This document shows positions 16,432 through 24,878 of a DNA stretch of 64,000 bases, in pieces. The position numbers were made by a program, and so were the translations under genes. Location: NCBI RefSeq assembly GCF_000744815.1, contig NZ_JQMQ01000005.1, positions 6,467,801 through 6,531,800 on the forward strand, in the 5' to 3' direction. Numbering within the stretch: the stretch's first letter is position 1; each line of letters opens with the position of its first letter. The notes under the pieces were generated by a model, which worked only from the letters and a program-made list of their open reading frames with translations, ran no database searches and was not told the origin of the DNA. Source of the DNA: Phaeacidiphilus oryzae TH49 (lineage in GTDB: Bacteria > Actinomycetota > Actinomycetes > Streptomycetales > Streptomycetaceae).

Positions 16432-17289
16432 TCAGGCGCCCGGGATGCCGGCCAGGAAGGCCAGCACGCGGGCCGGGGCGGTCGACGCCGTCCGGGCGGC
16501 GGGAGGGAGCGCCCAGGTCTCCGCGTGGGGCAGGCACTCCTGGAGGTACGCGGCCGCCGACGGGGCGTGGGAGGTGTCCTGGCCCGGGACGATCAGGGTG
16601 GGGACGTCCAGCGTCAGCAGGTCCTCCGGTTCGACGCCCGGGACGGTGTCGCGGTCGAAGAGGAGGCGGGCGCTGGCGGAGGCCAGGGTGGAGTAGCGCT
16701 CGGGCGGCGTGGCGGCGTAGTGCTCGGCGAAGTCGGGGTGGCGGCGGAGTGGCGCCGCCCAGGGGCCCACCCGGGGGTCGGCGCTGAAGCCGGCGTCCGT
16801 GCGGAGGGCCAACTCCCTTACCCCGGCCGGCCCGTGCTCCTCCGCGTAGGCCAGGTGGGCGCGGAAGCGGGCGTGCTGCTTCATACGGTAGAGAGGGCCG
16901 CCGGCGGGGGAGTAGAGGACCAGGCCGAGCACCCGGGAGGGCTGCTCCACGGCCAGCGCGGCGGCGGTCGAGCAGCCGACGCAGCCGCCCATCAGGAAGG
17001 CCCGCTCGATGCCGAGGGCGTCCAGGAGCCCGGCCGCCTGGCGGGCGTAGCCGGCCCAGGAGAGGCGCTCCAGGCGGGCGCCGGACTCACCCGACTCGCG
17101 GCGGTCGAAGGTGATGCAGGTGTAGTGCTCGGCGAGCCGGTCCAGCAGGGCGAGTTCGCGGTACGAGGCGATCGTCCGCCAGTTCTCCAGGGCGGCGTCG
17201 AAGCCGCCGGGCGAGAACATCAGCAGCGGCGGACCCGAGCCCTCCACCCGGTAGCGGGTGGGGATCCCGTCGGCGAGGGTCGTCGGCAT
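16432..17289 (-). CDS. Alpha/beta hydrolase
   Basis: 285 residues. 'GSGPPLLMFSPGGFD' is the oxyanion-hole strand. The nucleophile elbow is 'LMGGCVGCSTA', with Cys in place of Ser, an unusual nucleophile or an inactive site. 'YSPAGGPLYR' follows. The acid is probably in 'PTLIVPGQDTSHAPSAA', which is also the segment before the expected C-terminal His. Last gene of the operon ferredoxin, Rieske oxygenase, 18140, PanB-like, hydrolase; its ATG overlaps the PanB-like stop. It could act on a ring-cleavage or ester intermediate. Confidence 0.8.
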   Translation of the reverse strand: MPTTLADGIPTRYRVEGSGPPLLMFSPGGFDAALENWRTIASYRELALLDRLAEHYTCITFDRRESGESGARLERLSWAGYARQAAGLLDALGIERAFLMGGCVGCSTAAALAVEQPSRVLGLVLYSPAGGPLYRMKQHARFRAHLAYAEEHGPAGVRELALRTDAGFSADPRVGPWAAPLRRHPDFAEHYAATPPERYSTLASASARLLFDRDTVPGVEPEDLLTLDVPTLIVPGQDTSHAPSAAAYLQECLPHAETWALPPAARTASTAPARVLAFLAGIPGA

Positions 17290-18110
17290 CAGCGGATCCC
17301 GCCCGCGATCTGGCGGGCCGCGCGGACGTCCTCGGCGTAGGCGGCGATCGCGTCGTGGGCGATCCGGGCGACGTTGGCGTAGGTGTCCGGCGGGGTGTCG
17401 AGCCCGGAGGCGGCATAGCCGACGGCGGCGTTGGCCATCCGCATCCGGCCGTCCAGCCAGGGGCCGCCGCCGAAGCCGCCGAGGACCGGGACGGAGACCG
17501 CCTCGGCCACCGCCTTCCCCACCACAGGACCGGAGTTGGTGAAGTTGAGCAGCGCGGCCCCGGCCTCCTCCAGCAGCCTGGCCTCGGCGACCAGGGCCTC
17601 GGTCATCTCCTCCGGCACCCTGTCGTCCGGGGAGGGCACGGCCCGGTAGGCGACGCCGTACCGCAGGGCGGTCTGCGGGGTGATCCCGAACTGGGCGAAG
17701 ACCGGGATGCCGGCCCGGACCACCGCCCGTACCGCCTCCGGGTAGTCGGCCGCGCCGTCCAGCTTGACCAGGTCGACCCCGGCCTCCTTGACGAAGCGGA
17801 CGGCCGCCCGGACCGCGCTGTCCGCCCCCTCCTGCAGCGGGCCGAACGGGAAGTCCACGCTGACCAGCGCGCGCCGCACCCCGCTGCGCACCGCCCGGGC
17901 CACGGTGACCATCTGATCCATCGTCACCTCGAAGGGGTTGGCGTGGCCCCAGAGGTTGACGCCGACGGTGTCGCCGACCGAGACCAGGTCCACCCCGGCG
18001 CGGTCGACGATCCTGGCCATCTGGTGGTCCCAGGCGACCACGCCGACGATCTTGCGGCCCTCGGCCTTCATGCCTTGCAGGGCGGGGAGGGTGATCCTGT
18101 CCTCCGGCAT
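17289..18110 (-). CDS. PanB-like (ketopantoate hydroxymethyltransferase family) protein
   Basis: 273 residues of the PanB/ICL-PEPM barrel. The first metal Asp is kept in 'LVSVGDTVGVNLWGH', the second in 'VSVDFPF', and the substrate Lys in 'VDLVKLDG'. The catalytic Glu of the canonical 'LECVP' segment is missing; the segment reads 'LLNFTNSGP'. Loss of that base, and placement in a catabolic operon away from panC/panD, argue against pantothenate synthesis. It more likely performs a C-C lyase or related reaction on a keto acid. Start ATG 18110 has AGAGGAG upstream. Confidence 0.75.
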   Translation of the reverse strand: MPEDRITLPALQGMKAEGRKIVGVVAWDHQMARIVDRAGVDLVSVGDTVGVNLWGHANPFEVTMDQMVTVARAVRSGVRRALVSVDFPFGPLQEGADSAVRAAVRFVKEAGVDLVKLDGAADYPEAVRAVVRAGIPVFAQFGITPQTALRYGVAYRAVPSPDDRVPEEMTEALVAEARLLEEAGAALLNFTNSGPVVGKAVAEAVSVPVLGGFGGGPWLDGRMRMANAAVGYAASGLDTPPDTYANVARIAHDAIAAYAEDVRAARQIAGGIR

Positions 18111-18139
18111 CGGGGTTCTCCTCTGGTCGCTGGTCGGTC

Positions 18140-18712
18140 TCAGGCCCGCAGCGCGGTCAGCAGCTCGACCACGTCGCGGGCGTCGGCGGTGTGCAGCAGT
18201 ACCCGGGCGTACGGGCGGAGGGCGAAGACGGCGTCGTCGGCGACCGGGCCGTCGCCGACCACCACGGCCGCCGTGGTGGTGCCGGCCCGGAGGCAGCGCT
18301 CGCCGATCGCGGCGGCGCGCTCCCGCCCGCTGTCCTCGGTGGCCACCACCACGCAGAGGTCCGCGTCCTCGAGCACGGCGGTGAGGGCGGCGGGTTCGCC
18401 GCCGAGGCCGCACAGGCCGGTGTCGTCGGCGCGTTCCGGGCGGCCCGCTGCCTCGCAGGTGTAGAAGCGGGCGCGGGCCCAGTCCAGCGCGGCCGCCCGG
18501 CGGACCAGTACGGCGGCGCCGCCGTCCAGGGCGACCACCCGGGGCGCGCGGGCGGGGGCGATGGGGACGTCGATGCGGTAACGCTCCTCGCCGGGCGCGG
18601 TGGCCCGGGCGCAGGCGCTGAGCTGGGGCCGGGAGGTCGGCGTGGGCGTCTGCGCAGGCGCAGGCGCAGGCGTGGGCGTAGGCGCAGGCGTCGGGGTGGG
18701 CGTGGGCTCCAC
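18140..18712 (-). CDS. Hypothetical protein with Pro/Thr-repeat N terminus
   Basis: 190 residues from a GTG 4 bp after the Rieske oxygenase stop. The first 26 residues are alternating Pro/Thr/Ala repeats encoded by degenerate 6- and 12-bp repeats, so the true start may be further in. The rest looks like an alpha/beta domain: 'APRVVALDGGAAVLVRR', 'DADLCVVVATEDSG' and 'TTTAAVVVGDG' suggest alternating strands and Gly loops like a nucleotide- or cofactor-binding fold. No family is recognised. Its place between oxygenase and PanB-like genes implies a function in the same pathway. Confidence 0.6.
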   Translation of the reverse strand: MEPTPTPTPAPTPTPAPAPAQTPTPTSRPQLSACARATAPGEERYRIDVPIAPARAPRVVALDGGAAVLVRRAAALDWARARFYTCEAAGRPERADDTGLCGLGGEPAALTAVLEDADLCVVVATEDSGRERAAAIGERCLRAGTTTAAVVVGDGPVADDAVFALRPYARVLLHTADARDVVELLTALRA

Positions 18713-18716
18713 GGGC

Positions 18717-20003
18717 TCAGACCGTCGTCTGCGGGGTGCCGGGCACCACCCGCACCGCGTCCCGGCAGGAGTCCAGGAAGGACTCCGCGACCGGGAGGAC
18801 GATCGCGGCCGAGCGCACCCGGTGGTGCTCGGGGTCGACGCCCGGCGGGGTCGTGCCGTGGTCCCGCAGCGCCTCGGCGGCCCGCCGGAGCTTCTGCCGG
18901 GCCTTGATGATCCCGCTGTCCGCGGGGACCAGGCGCTCCTTGGTGCGGTCGACGATCGGGCCCATGCTCTCCTGGAGGGAGGCGTCCTGCATCGCGATCC
19001 CGGCCACTCCGGAGTAGGTCTCGCCGCGCTTCTGCGCCGCCCGGTCGATCAGGTAGTCGTTGTCCATGTTGGCGGCCGGCCGGTAGGTGCCGGGGATGTT
19101 CCTGCTGTGGACCCCGTGCCCGTCGATCATCGCCTGCCGCTCGGCCGCGGTGAGCGCCCGCACCGGGTGGTAGTCGAAGGAGTACGTCCAGCAGTTCTCG
19201 TCGTCGATCGGCACCCAGAAGTGGCCGTGCACCGGATGGTCGCCGCGCGGCGGCACCATCGTGAAGGCGGGCATCACATACGGGGTGATCCGCCAGTAGT
19301 AGCTGCCCTCCTCGGCGTTCCGGCGGGCGCCGACGAAGAGCCCGCCGTCGCTCTCCGCCACCTCGAAGAAGGGCTTGGTGTCCCTCATGTTGTACTCGTT
19401 GCCCTTGGCGCCCTTGAACAGCGGGTCGCTCCTCAGGCCGCCGCTGTGGAGGAAGGTGACATGGCTGGAGTCGATACCGCCCTCGAAGGCCTGCAGCCAG
19501 TTGCACTGCTGCCAGCGCTTGGAGGTGTAGGTCTGCTCCGCGGGCACGGTGGCGAACTCGAACTCGGGCAGCGGCGGCCGCTTCGCCGGGTCGCCCATGT
19601 GGGTCCACAGCACGTCGCCGATCCGCACCAGCGGGTACGCGGTGAGCTTCACGTTGGCGCAGAAGCTGGGGTTGTCGGCCTCCGAGGGGACCTCCACCGC
19701 CTGCCCGGTGACGTCGTACTTCCAGCCGTGGTACGGGCAGCGCAGCCCGGAGCCCTCGTTCCGGCCGAACCAGAGGGAGGCCCCGCGGTGGGCGCAGAAC
19801 TCGTCGACCAGGCCGAGGCGGCCGGCGCTGTCCCGGAAGGCGACCATCCGTTCGGAGAGGAGCTTGACCCGCACCGGCGGGCAGTCGTCCTCCGGCAGTT
19901 CCTCGGCGAGCAGTGCCGGTATCCAGTACTGCCGGAAGAGCTCGCCCATCGGCGTGCCGGGACCGGTCTGGGTGAGCAGCTCGTTGATGTCCTGCCTCAA
20001 CAT
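18717..20003 (-). CDS. Rieske non-heme iron oxygenase, large subunit (phthalate 4,5-dioxygenase type)
   Basis: 428 residues. The Rieske cluster ligands are in CAH...CPYH (about residues 70-92, 17 residues between the pairs). The mononuclear iron site is in DSSHVTFLH (Asp-x2-His-x4-His). 'QCNWLQAFEGGIDSSH', 'GHFWVPIDDENCWTY' and the long C-terminal 'SMGPIVDRTKERL' are typical of the phthalate 4,5-dioxygenase/vanillate-demethylase group, which works as alpha-only trimers. Electrons would come from the ferredoxin encoded directly upstream and the FAD reductase at 23.5-24.8 kb. It hydroxylates or O-demethylates an aromatic acid; the exact substrate is unknown. Confidence 0.9.
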   Translation of the reverse strand: MLRQDINELLTQTGPGTPMGELFRQYWIPALLAEELPEDDCPPVRVKLLSERMVAFRDSAGRLGLVDEFCAHRGASLWFGRNEGSGLRCPYHGWKYDVTGQAVEVPSEADNPSFCANVKLTAYPLVRIGDVLWTHMGDPAKRPPLPEFEFATVPAEQTYTSKRWQQCNWLQAFEGGIDSSHVTFLHSGGLRSDPLFKGAKGNEYNMRDTKPFFEVAESDGGLFVGARRNAEEGSYYWRITPYVMPAFTMVPPRGDHPVHGHFWVPIDDENCWTYSFDYHPVRALTAAERQAMIDGHGVHSRNIPGTYRPAANMDNDYLIDRAAQKRGETYSGVAGIAMQDASLQESMGPIVDRTKERLVPADSGIIKARQKLRRAAEALRDHGTTPPGVDPEHHRVRSAAIVLPVAESFLDSCRDAVRVVPGTPQTTV

Positions 20004-20069
20004 GGGGCGGTTCCCCTTCTTCTGGTGGACGCGTGAACGGGGTTGCGGAGGCGGGCCTCTGACGCCGGA

Positions 20070-20390
20070 TCAGGCCTGGTCCGCCGGGACCTCGACGGAG
20101 AGGCCGTCGAGCTCCTCGGTGATCCGGATCTGGCAGGCCAGCCGGCTGGTGCCGCGCCGCTCGGCGACGGCCATGTCGAGGAGGTCCTCCTCCATGTCGC
20201 CCGGCGGCCCGACGCGCTCGGCGAACTCCTCGCCGACCCAGACGTGGCAGGTGGCGCAGGAGCAGTTGCCGCCGCACTCGCCGATGATCCCGGGCACTCC
20301 GCTGCGTACGGCGACGGCCATCACGGTGTCTCCCACCTCGGCGTCGACGGAGTACTCGGTACCGGCGCTGTTGAAGATGACCTTGGACAA
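20070..20390 (-). CDS. [2Fe-2S] ferredoxin, adrenodoxin/putidaredoxin type
   Basis: 106 residues. Cluster ligands are in CGGNCSCATC (C-x5-C-x2-C) plus the last Cys in 'SRLACQIRI'. The 'MAVAVRSGVPGIIGECGGNC' loop and the C-terminal 'LSVEVP' match adrenodoxin-like ferredoxins. It passes electrons from an FAD reductase to an oxygenase and is the first gene of the Rieske operon. It lies behind operator B and a plausible TTGTCC-N18-TCTAAT promoter on the minus strand. Confidence 0.92.
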   Translation of the reverse strand: MSKVIFNSAGTEYSVDAEVGDTVMAVAVRSGVPGIIGECGGNCSCATCHVWVGEEFAERVGPPGDMEEDLLDMAVAERRGTSRLACQIRITEELDGLSVEVPADQA

Positions 20391-20412
20391 GGTGCGTCCT
20401 CTCGACGTCCGT

Positions 20413-20431
20413 TGGTATGTCCATTAGACCA
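20413..20431. promoter_or_regulatory. Operator-like site B, ferredoxin/Rieske operon
   Basis: TGGTATGTCCATTAGACCA on the plus strand, 23 bp in front of the ferredoxin start. It is nearly identical to site D (24830-24848): TGGTWWGTCCATTRRACCA covers both. It lies across the region expected to hold the -10 box of the minus-strand promoter. Confidence 0.7.
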
Positions 20432-20464
20432 GAGCGATCGAGCGCTGGACAAGCGCCCGATTCG

Positions 20465-20501
20465 TTGACACCTCCAAAATATTGGCCTTAGGGTCCTACC
20501 A
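20465..20501 (+). promoter_or_regulatory. Promoter and operator-like site C of the bicupin/eutA operon
   Basis: TTGACA (20465-20470), 18 bp, then TAGGGT (20489-20494) is a near-consensus streptomycete sigma-70 promoter. The related operator TGGCCTTAGGGTCCTACCA (20483-20501; minus strand TGGTAGGACCCTAAGGCCA) covers the -10 box, the usual position for a repressor. Confidence 0.75.
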
Positions 20502-20529
20502 ATAGATCGTGACAGAAGGGGCCGCCCGC

Positions 20530-21672
20530 ATGCCGAAGGACGCCATCGTCAACGAGACCCTGGCCGCGAAGTTCGCCACCGAGAAGGACTCCCCGTACAC
20601 CCGCTGGGTCGCGGACGAGGGTCTGGAGATCATCGCCGCCCACTACGTCCCGGACCTCCGCACGGTCGAACTCAGGCCGTGGGAGCGGCGCGGCGGCCGC
20701 GGGGTCTTCATCAACCACGAGGCCTCCCGGACCTCCAACGACTGCTACGTCTGCGAGATCCCGGCCGGCGGGAAGCTCGCCCCGCAGCGGCAGCTGTTCG
20801 AGGAGATGATCCTGGTCCTGGACGGCCACGGATCCACCCGGGTGTGGAACGACGCGGGCCGCGAGGTCACCTTCGAGTGGGGCCCCGGCGCGCTCTTCGC
20901 CATCCCGCTCAACGCCCACCACCAGCACTTCAACGGCTCCGGCAGCGGGCCGGCCCGGTTCGTCGCCTCGACCAACATGCCGCCCGCGCTCAACCTCTAC
21001 GACGACCCGGAGTTCATCTTCGGCACCGCCCGCGACTTCCCGGGCCGCTTCGACGGCGAGCCGGACTACTTCTCGCCCAAGGGCGAGCAGAAGGGCCTGC
21101 TGCTGGACACCAACTTCGTCGCGGACGCCGCCGCGCTGCCGCTGATCGAGGCCAAGGAGCGCGGGGCCGGCGGCGGCCACATCCGCTTCGCGATGGCCAG
21201 GGGCTCGATGAACAGCCACATCTCGCAGTTCCCGATCGCCACCTACAAGAAGGGCCACCGGCACGGCCCGGGCGCGCACGTCATCATCCTCTCCGGGCAC
21301 GGCTACAGCCTGATGTGGCCGGAGGGCGAGGAGCCGCGCCGCTACGAATGGGGCCCCGGCACCCTGATCGTGCCCCCCAACATGTGGTTCCACCAGCACT
21401 TCAACACCGGTACGGAGCCGGCGCGGTACCTCGCCTTCAAGCACGAGACGGTGTCCGTGCGCAACGCCCAGGGGGTGCCCAAGGCCTGGATCAGCCGGCG
21501 GATCGGCGGCGACCAGATCGACTACGCCGACGAGGCCCCGGTGGTCCGCCGGCTGTTCAGCGAGGCGCTGGCGAAGCACGGGCTCAAGCCGGAGATGGCC
21601 GAGGCCTACGCGAACGAGCTGGCCACCCTGCCCCCGCAGCCCGGCGAGGCCGGCGCCCCGGCCTCCGCCTGA
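20530..21672 (+). CDS. Bicupin protein, possible aromatic-ring dioxygenase
   Basis: About 380 residues with two cupin barrels. The N-terminal barrel has lost the HxH pair (PQR in its place) but keeps 'HHQHFN' in motif 2. The C-terminal barrel has a full set: HRHGPGAH followed by 'FHQHFN', that is, four His. This is like gentisate dioxygenase relatives with one active barrel. I prefer ATG 20530 (GAAGGGG 8 bp upstream) over the in-frame GTG 20509, which would lie within 8 bases of the expected transcript start. The stop overlaps the eutA-like gene. It may be the missing ring-cleavage enzyme of the locus. Confidence 0.82.
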   Translation: MPKDAIVNETLAAKFATEKDSPYTRWVADEGLEIIAAHYVPDLRTVELRPWERRGGRGVFINHEASRTSNDCYVCEIPAGGKLAPQRQLFEEMILVLDGHGSTRVWNDAGREVTFEWGPGALFAIPLNAHHQHFNGSGSGPARFVASTNMPPALNLYDDPEFIFGTARDFPGRFDGEPDYFSPKGEQKGLLLDTNFVADAAALPLIEAKERGAGGGHIRFAMARGSMNSHISQFPIATYKKGHRHGPGAHVIILSGHGYSLMWPEGEEPRRYEWGPGTLIVPPNMWFHQHFNTGTEPARYLAFKHETVSVRNAQGVPKAWISRRIGGDQIDYADEAPVVRRLFSEALAKHGLKPEMAEAYANELATLPPQPGEAGAPASA

Positions 21673-23234
21673 TGCCGGAGACACCGCCGGTCTGGGCCCC
21701 GCACTGGTCGCCTGGCGACCACGACCACCACCACGACCACGACGAGGACGAACTCCCGCTGACCGGCAACCCGCTCTGGCAGCAGGACAACGTGCTGCTG
21801 CGCAGCGTCGGCATGGACATCGGCTCCTCCGGCACCCAGGTGCTCTTCTCCGAGCTCCATCTCCGCCGCATCAGCGAGGACCTGACCAGCCGTTACATCG
21901 TGGTCCGGCGGGAGACCCGGTACCTCTCCCCGGTCGCCCTCACCCCGTACGCGGACGCCGAGCTGATCGACGCCGGGGCGCTCGGCGGGATCATCGACCG
22001 GGCCTACGCCGCCGCCGGAGCGGTCCCGGAGGAGATCGACACCGGGGTGGTGATCCTCACCGGCGAGGCGCTGCGCCGCCGCAACGCCGAGGCGATCGCC
22101 GGGATCCTGGCCGAGCGGGGCGGGGAGCTGGTCACCGCGGCCGCGGGCCACCATATGGAGGCGATGCTCGCCGCCTACGGCTCGGGCGCCGCGCAGCGCT
22201 CGTACCGGAGCGGCGGCCGGATCCTCACCGTGGACATCGGCGGCGGCACCACCAAGCTCGCCCTGGTCGAGGGGGGCCGGGTGCGGCACACCGCCGCCGT
22301 GCGGATCGGCGGCCGGGCGCAGGTGGTGGACGCCGCGGACCGGATCGTCCGGCTCGACCCGGACGGCCGCCGGCACGCCCTGGCCGCGGGCTACGACTGG
22401 CGGTTGGCGGACACCGCGCCCGCCGAGGCGCGCGCCGAGGTGGCGGAGGGGATGGCCTGCGCCCTCCTCTCCGTGCTGGCCGGGGCGCCGGAAGCCGGTC
22501 TCTACCTCACCGAGCCGCTTCCCAGGGAGGCCCTGACCGGCCTGGACGGAGTGCTCTTCTCCGGCGGGGTCGCGGAGTACGTCTACCACCGCGAGCGGCG
22601 GGAGTTCGGGGACCTCGGCCCGCTGCTCGGCCGGGCGCTGCGGCGCCGGGCCGAGGCGGGGGAGCTGCCGGCCCCGCTGCTGCCGGCGGGGGAGTGCATC
22701 CGGGCCACCGCGCTGGGGGCCTCCGAGTACAGCGTCCAGCTGAGCGGGAACACCGGGGACCTGGCGGCGGCCGAGCGGCTGCTGCCGAGGCGGAACCTCC
22801 AGGTCGCCCGGGTGCACTGCGCCCTCGGCGAGGCCCCGATCGAGGCCGGCCGGGTCGCCGCGTCGGTACGGGAGGCGCTGCGCTCGCTCGACCTGCTGGA
22901 GGCCGGGCCGGCCACGGGAGACGTGGCGCTCGCTCTGGAGTGGAGCGGCCCGCCGAGCTACGAACGGGTCAGCGCCTTCGCGCGCGGTGTGCGGGACGGC
23001 GCGGCGGCCCGACTGGCCGGCGGGCGGCCGCTCTACCTGGTGCTGGACGGCGATCTGGCGATGACCCTCGGGCGGCTGCTCCGTGAGGAGCTGGGCGTCG
23101 GCGGCGACCTGCTGGTGATCGACGGGATCGCGCTGCGCGAGTTCGACTGGATCGACATCGGGCGGGTCCGCTTCCCGTCCAACACCGTGCCGGTGACCAT
23201 CAAGTCGCTGGTCTTCGGGGAGGGCGCGGACTGA
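21672..23234 (+). CDS. eutA: EutA-like ammonia-lyase reactivating ATPase, orphan
   Basis: 520 residues. 'GMDIGSSGTQVLFSEL', 'VVILTGEALRRRNAEAIAGI', 'ILTVDIGGGTTKLALVEGG', 'VLFSGGVAEYVYH' and the C-terminal 'DWIDIGRVRF...VPVTIKSLVFG' follow remembered EutA from start to end. EutA is an ASKHA-fold ATPase that expels damaged cobalamin from ethanolamine ammonia-lyase. No eutB or eutC lies in the window. The N terminus carries an extra His/Asp cluster (HDHHHDHDEDE) that may bind metal. It is translationally coupled to a bicupin gene (ATGA), which suggests it was recruited to serve another enzyme. Confidence 0.85.
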   Translation: MPETPPVWAPHWSPGDHDHHHDHDEDELPLTGNPLWQQDNVLLRSVGMDIGSSGTQVLFSELHLRRISEDLTSRYIVVRRETRYLSPVALTPYADAELIDAGALGGIIDRAYAAAGAVPEEIDTGVVILTGEALRRRNAEAIAGILAERGGELVTAAAGHHMEAMLAAYGSGAAQRSYRSGGRILTVDIGGGTTKLALVEGGRVRHTAAVRIGGRAQVVDAADRIVRLDPDGRRHALAAGYDWRLADTAPAEARAEVAEGMACALLSVLAGAPEAGLYLTEPLPREALTGLDGVLFSGGVAEYVYHRERREFGDLGPLLGRALRRRAEAGELPAPLLPAGECIRATALGASEYSVQLSGNTGDLAAAERLLPRRNLQVARVHCALGEAPIEAGRVAASVREALRSLDLLEAGPATGDVALALEWSGPPSYERVSAFARGVRDGAAARLAGGRPLYLVLDGDLAMTLGRLLREELGVGGDLLVIDGIALREFDWIDIGRVRFPSNTVPVTIKSLVFGEGAD

Positions 23235-23288
23235 GCTCACCGGCCGGCGGCCGAGCCCGGCCGGCCGCTGGTGGTCCGCACCGACCTG

Positions 23289-23332
23289 GCCCCGTACGGG
23301 CGCCGTCCCGCTGGACGGCGCCCGTACGGGGC
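23289..23332. terminator. Strong hairpin terminator after the eutA-like gene
   Basis: A perfect stem of about 20 bp with a CGCT loop. The left arm is 23289-23308 and the right arm 23313-23332. It sits between the eutA-like gene and the convergent FAD reductase. The following 23333-23507 has no supported gene. Confidence 0.85.
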
Positions 23333-23507
23333 TTGTCGCGCCGGCTGGAGTCGGTGCTCCAGGCGCACGGCGGGCACCGCTACGACCCGGACGGCGACCG
23401 GGCGCCGGGAAGCGCGCCGGAGGGCTCACCGGCACCTCCGGCGCGCGGGCCTCGCCGCGCCGTATCGCGGGCTCTCCTCCAACGACCCGTACGCGTCCGC
23501 GGCGCGG

Positions 23508-24811
23508 TCAAGCCGCCGTCGCCTCCTTCGGGGGGGAGGGGAGAAGGGTCTTCAAGGGGACCGATACGTCGGCCGCCGCCCGCGGCGGGAACGTCGCGCC
23601 CTGGTCCAGCGCCCGTCGCGCGGCCATGTAGTCGGCGGGAGAGTTGACGCACTCGGCGCACAGGAGGCGCTCGGCGCGGTAGTAGAGGACGGAGAAGCGC
23701 TCGGTGGCCGGATCCCCGCGGAGGACCGTACGGTCGTGGCCGGTCGGCAGGCCGGCGATCTGCAGTTTCAGGTCGCCCTGGAAGGACCAGAACCAGGGGG
23801 TCGGGAGCGAGGCGGCCCCGGCGCCCGGCCGAGCAGCGCGGCGGCCGCCGCCTGCGCCTGGGCGACCGCGTTCTGCACGGACTCCAGGCGTATCCCGGCG
23901 CCCTCGCCCCCCGCCGCCCGCCGTACCGTGCAGTCGCCGGCCGCGACCACCCCGGGATTGCTGGTGCGGGAGGACTCGTCGACGAGGATGCCGCCCCGGC
24001 ACTCGAGGCCGAGGCGTTCGGCGAGCTCGGTGCGCGGGAGCGCGCCGGCGCCGATCAGCACCAGGTCGGCGGGGACGGCGGTCCCGTCGGCGAGCCGTAC
24101 GCCGGTCACCCGGCCGTCCCCGCCCTCGCCCTCGGTGAACCCCGCCACCGGCGCGGACAGCCGGACCTCCGTCCCGCGTCGCCGGTGCGCCGCCAGGAAG
24201 AACGCCGAGAGCCGGGGGCCCACCGCCCGGCCCAGCAACCGGTCGGCCGCCTCCAGGACGACGGCCTCGCAGCCCGCGGCGCGCGCGATCGCCGCCGCCT
24301 CCAGCCCGATGAACCCGCCGCCCACCACCGCGATCCGCCGCGCCCCGGACAGCCGTGAGCGCAGCTCGGCCGCCTCGTCCTGGCCGCGCAGATAGCAGAC
24401 GCCGTCGAGTCCGGCGCCCGGCAGCCGGTCGAGCCGGCGTGCGGCGGCCCCGGTGGCGAGCGCCAGCCGACGGAAGCGGACGGTGCCGCCGCCGGCCAGC
24501 CGCGCGCTCCCCGCGCCCGAGCGGCCGGGTTCGTCCAGGGCGAGGTCCTCCACCGCGGCCCCGGTGACCAGGGTGATGTCCTGGTCCCGGTAGAACTCCG
24601 GGCCGCGCAGCGCCAGCGCCGCCCGGTCCACCCGGCCGGCCAGGAACTCCTTGGAGAGCGGCGGCCGCTGGTACGGCGGATGCGGCTCGTCCCCGACCAG
24701 CACGATCGGCTCGGTGTCGCCGAACTGCCGTAGTGAGACCGCGAGTTGGAGCCCCGCCTGGCCCGCGCCGACGATCAGGGTGCCCGCACTGAGTTGTTCC
24801 CTCTCCGGCAC
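23508..24811 (-). CDS. FAD-dependent ferredoxin reductase, apparent frameshift
   Basis: The N-terminal part starts at GTG 24811 after GGGAG. It holds the FAD motif 'IVGAGQAGLQLA', 'PPYQRPPLSKEFLAG', a second Rossmann motif 'RIAVVGGGFIGLEAAA' and the late FAD motif 'NPGVVAAGDCTVR'. Near 23817-23820 the frame is lost in a run of four Gs (minus strand). One more G joins it to the C-terminal domain ('PTPWFWSFQGDLKLQIAG...FSVLYYRAERLLCAECVNSPADYMAARR'), which is typical of this reductase family. The enzyme would move electrons from NAD(P)H to the ferredoxin at 20070-20390. It is probably intact in the organism. Confidence 0.8.
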
Positions 24812-24829
24812 TGCACTCTCCCTTGATTT

Positions 24830-24848
24830 TGGTTAGTCCATTGAACCA
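24830..24848. promoter_or_regulatory. Operator-like site D, FAD reductase gene
   Basis: TGGTTAGTCCATTGAACCA lies 19 bp upstream of the reductase start. It has the same length and arrangement as site B, with TGGT/ACCA ends and a shared GTCCATT core. Confidence 0.7.
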
Positions 24849-24878
24849 TGATGGGGCCTGCCGCGGAAGGCGGATCCG

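Noticed and set aside
18600-18710. CRISPR-like repeats in the GGCGCAGGCG stretch
   Set aside because: Degenerate 6- and 12-bp coding repeats without spacers.
23333-23507. Possible gene remnant after the eutA hairpin (segment reading LESVLQAHGGHRYDPDGD)
   Set aside because: Short, with no family match I can defend and no start signal.
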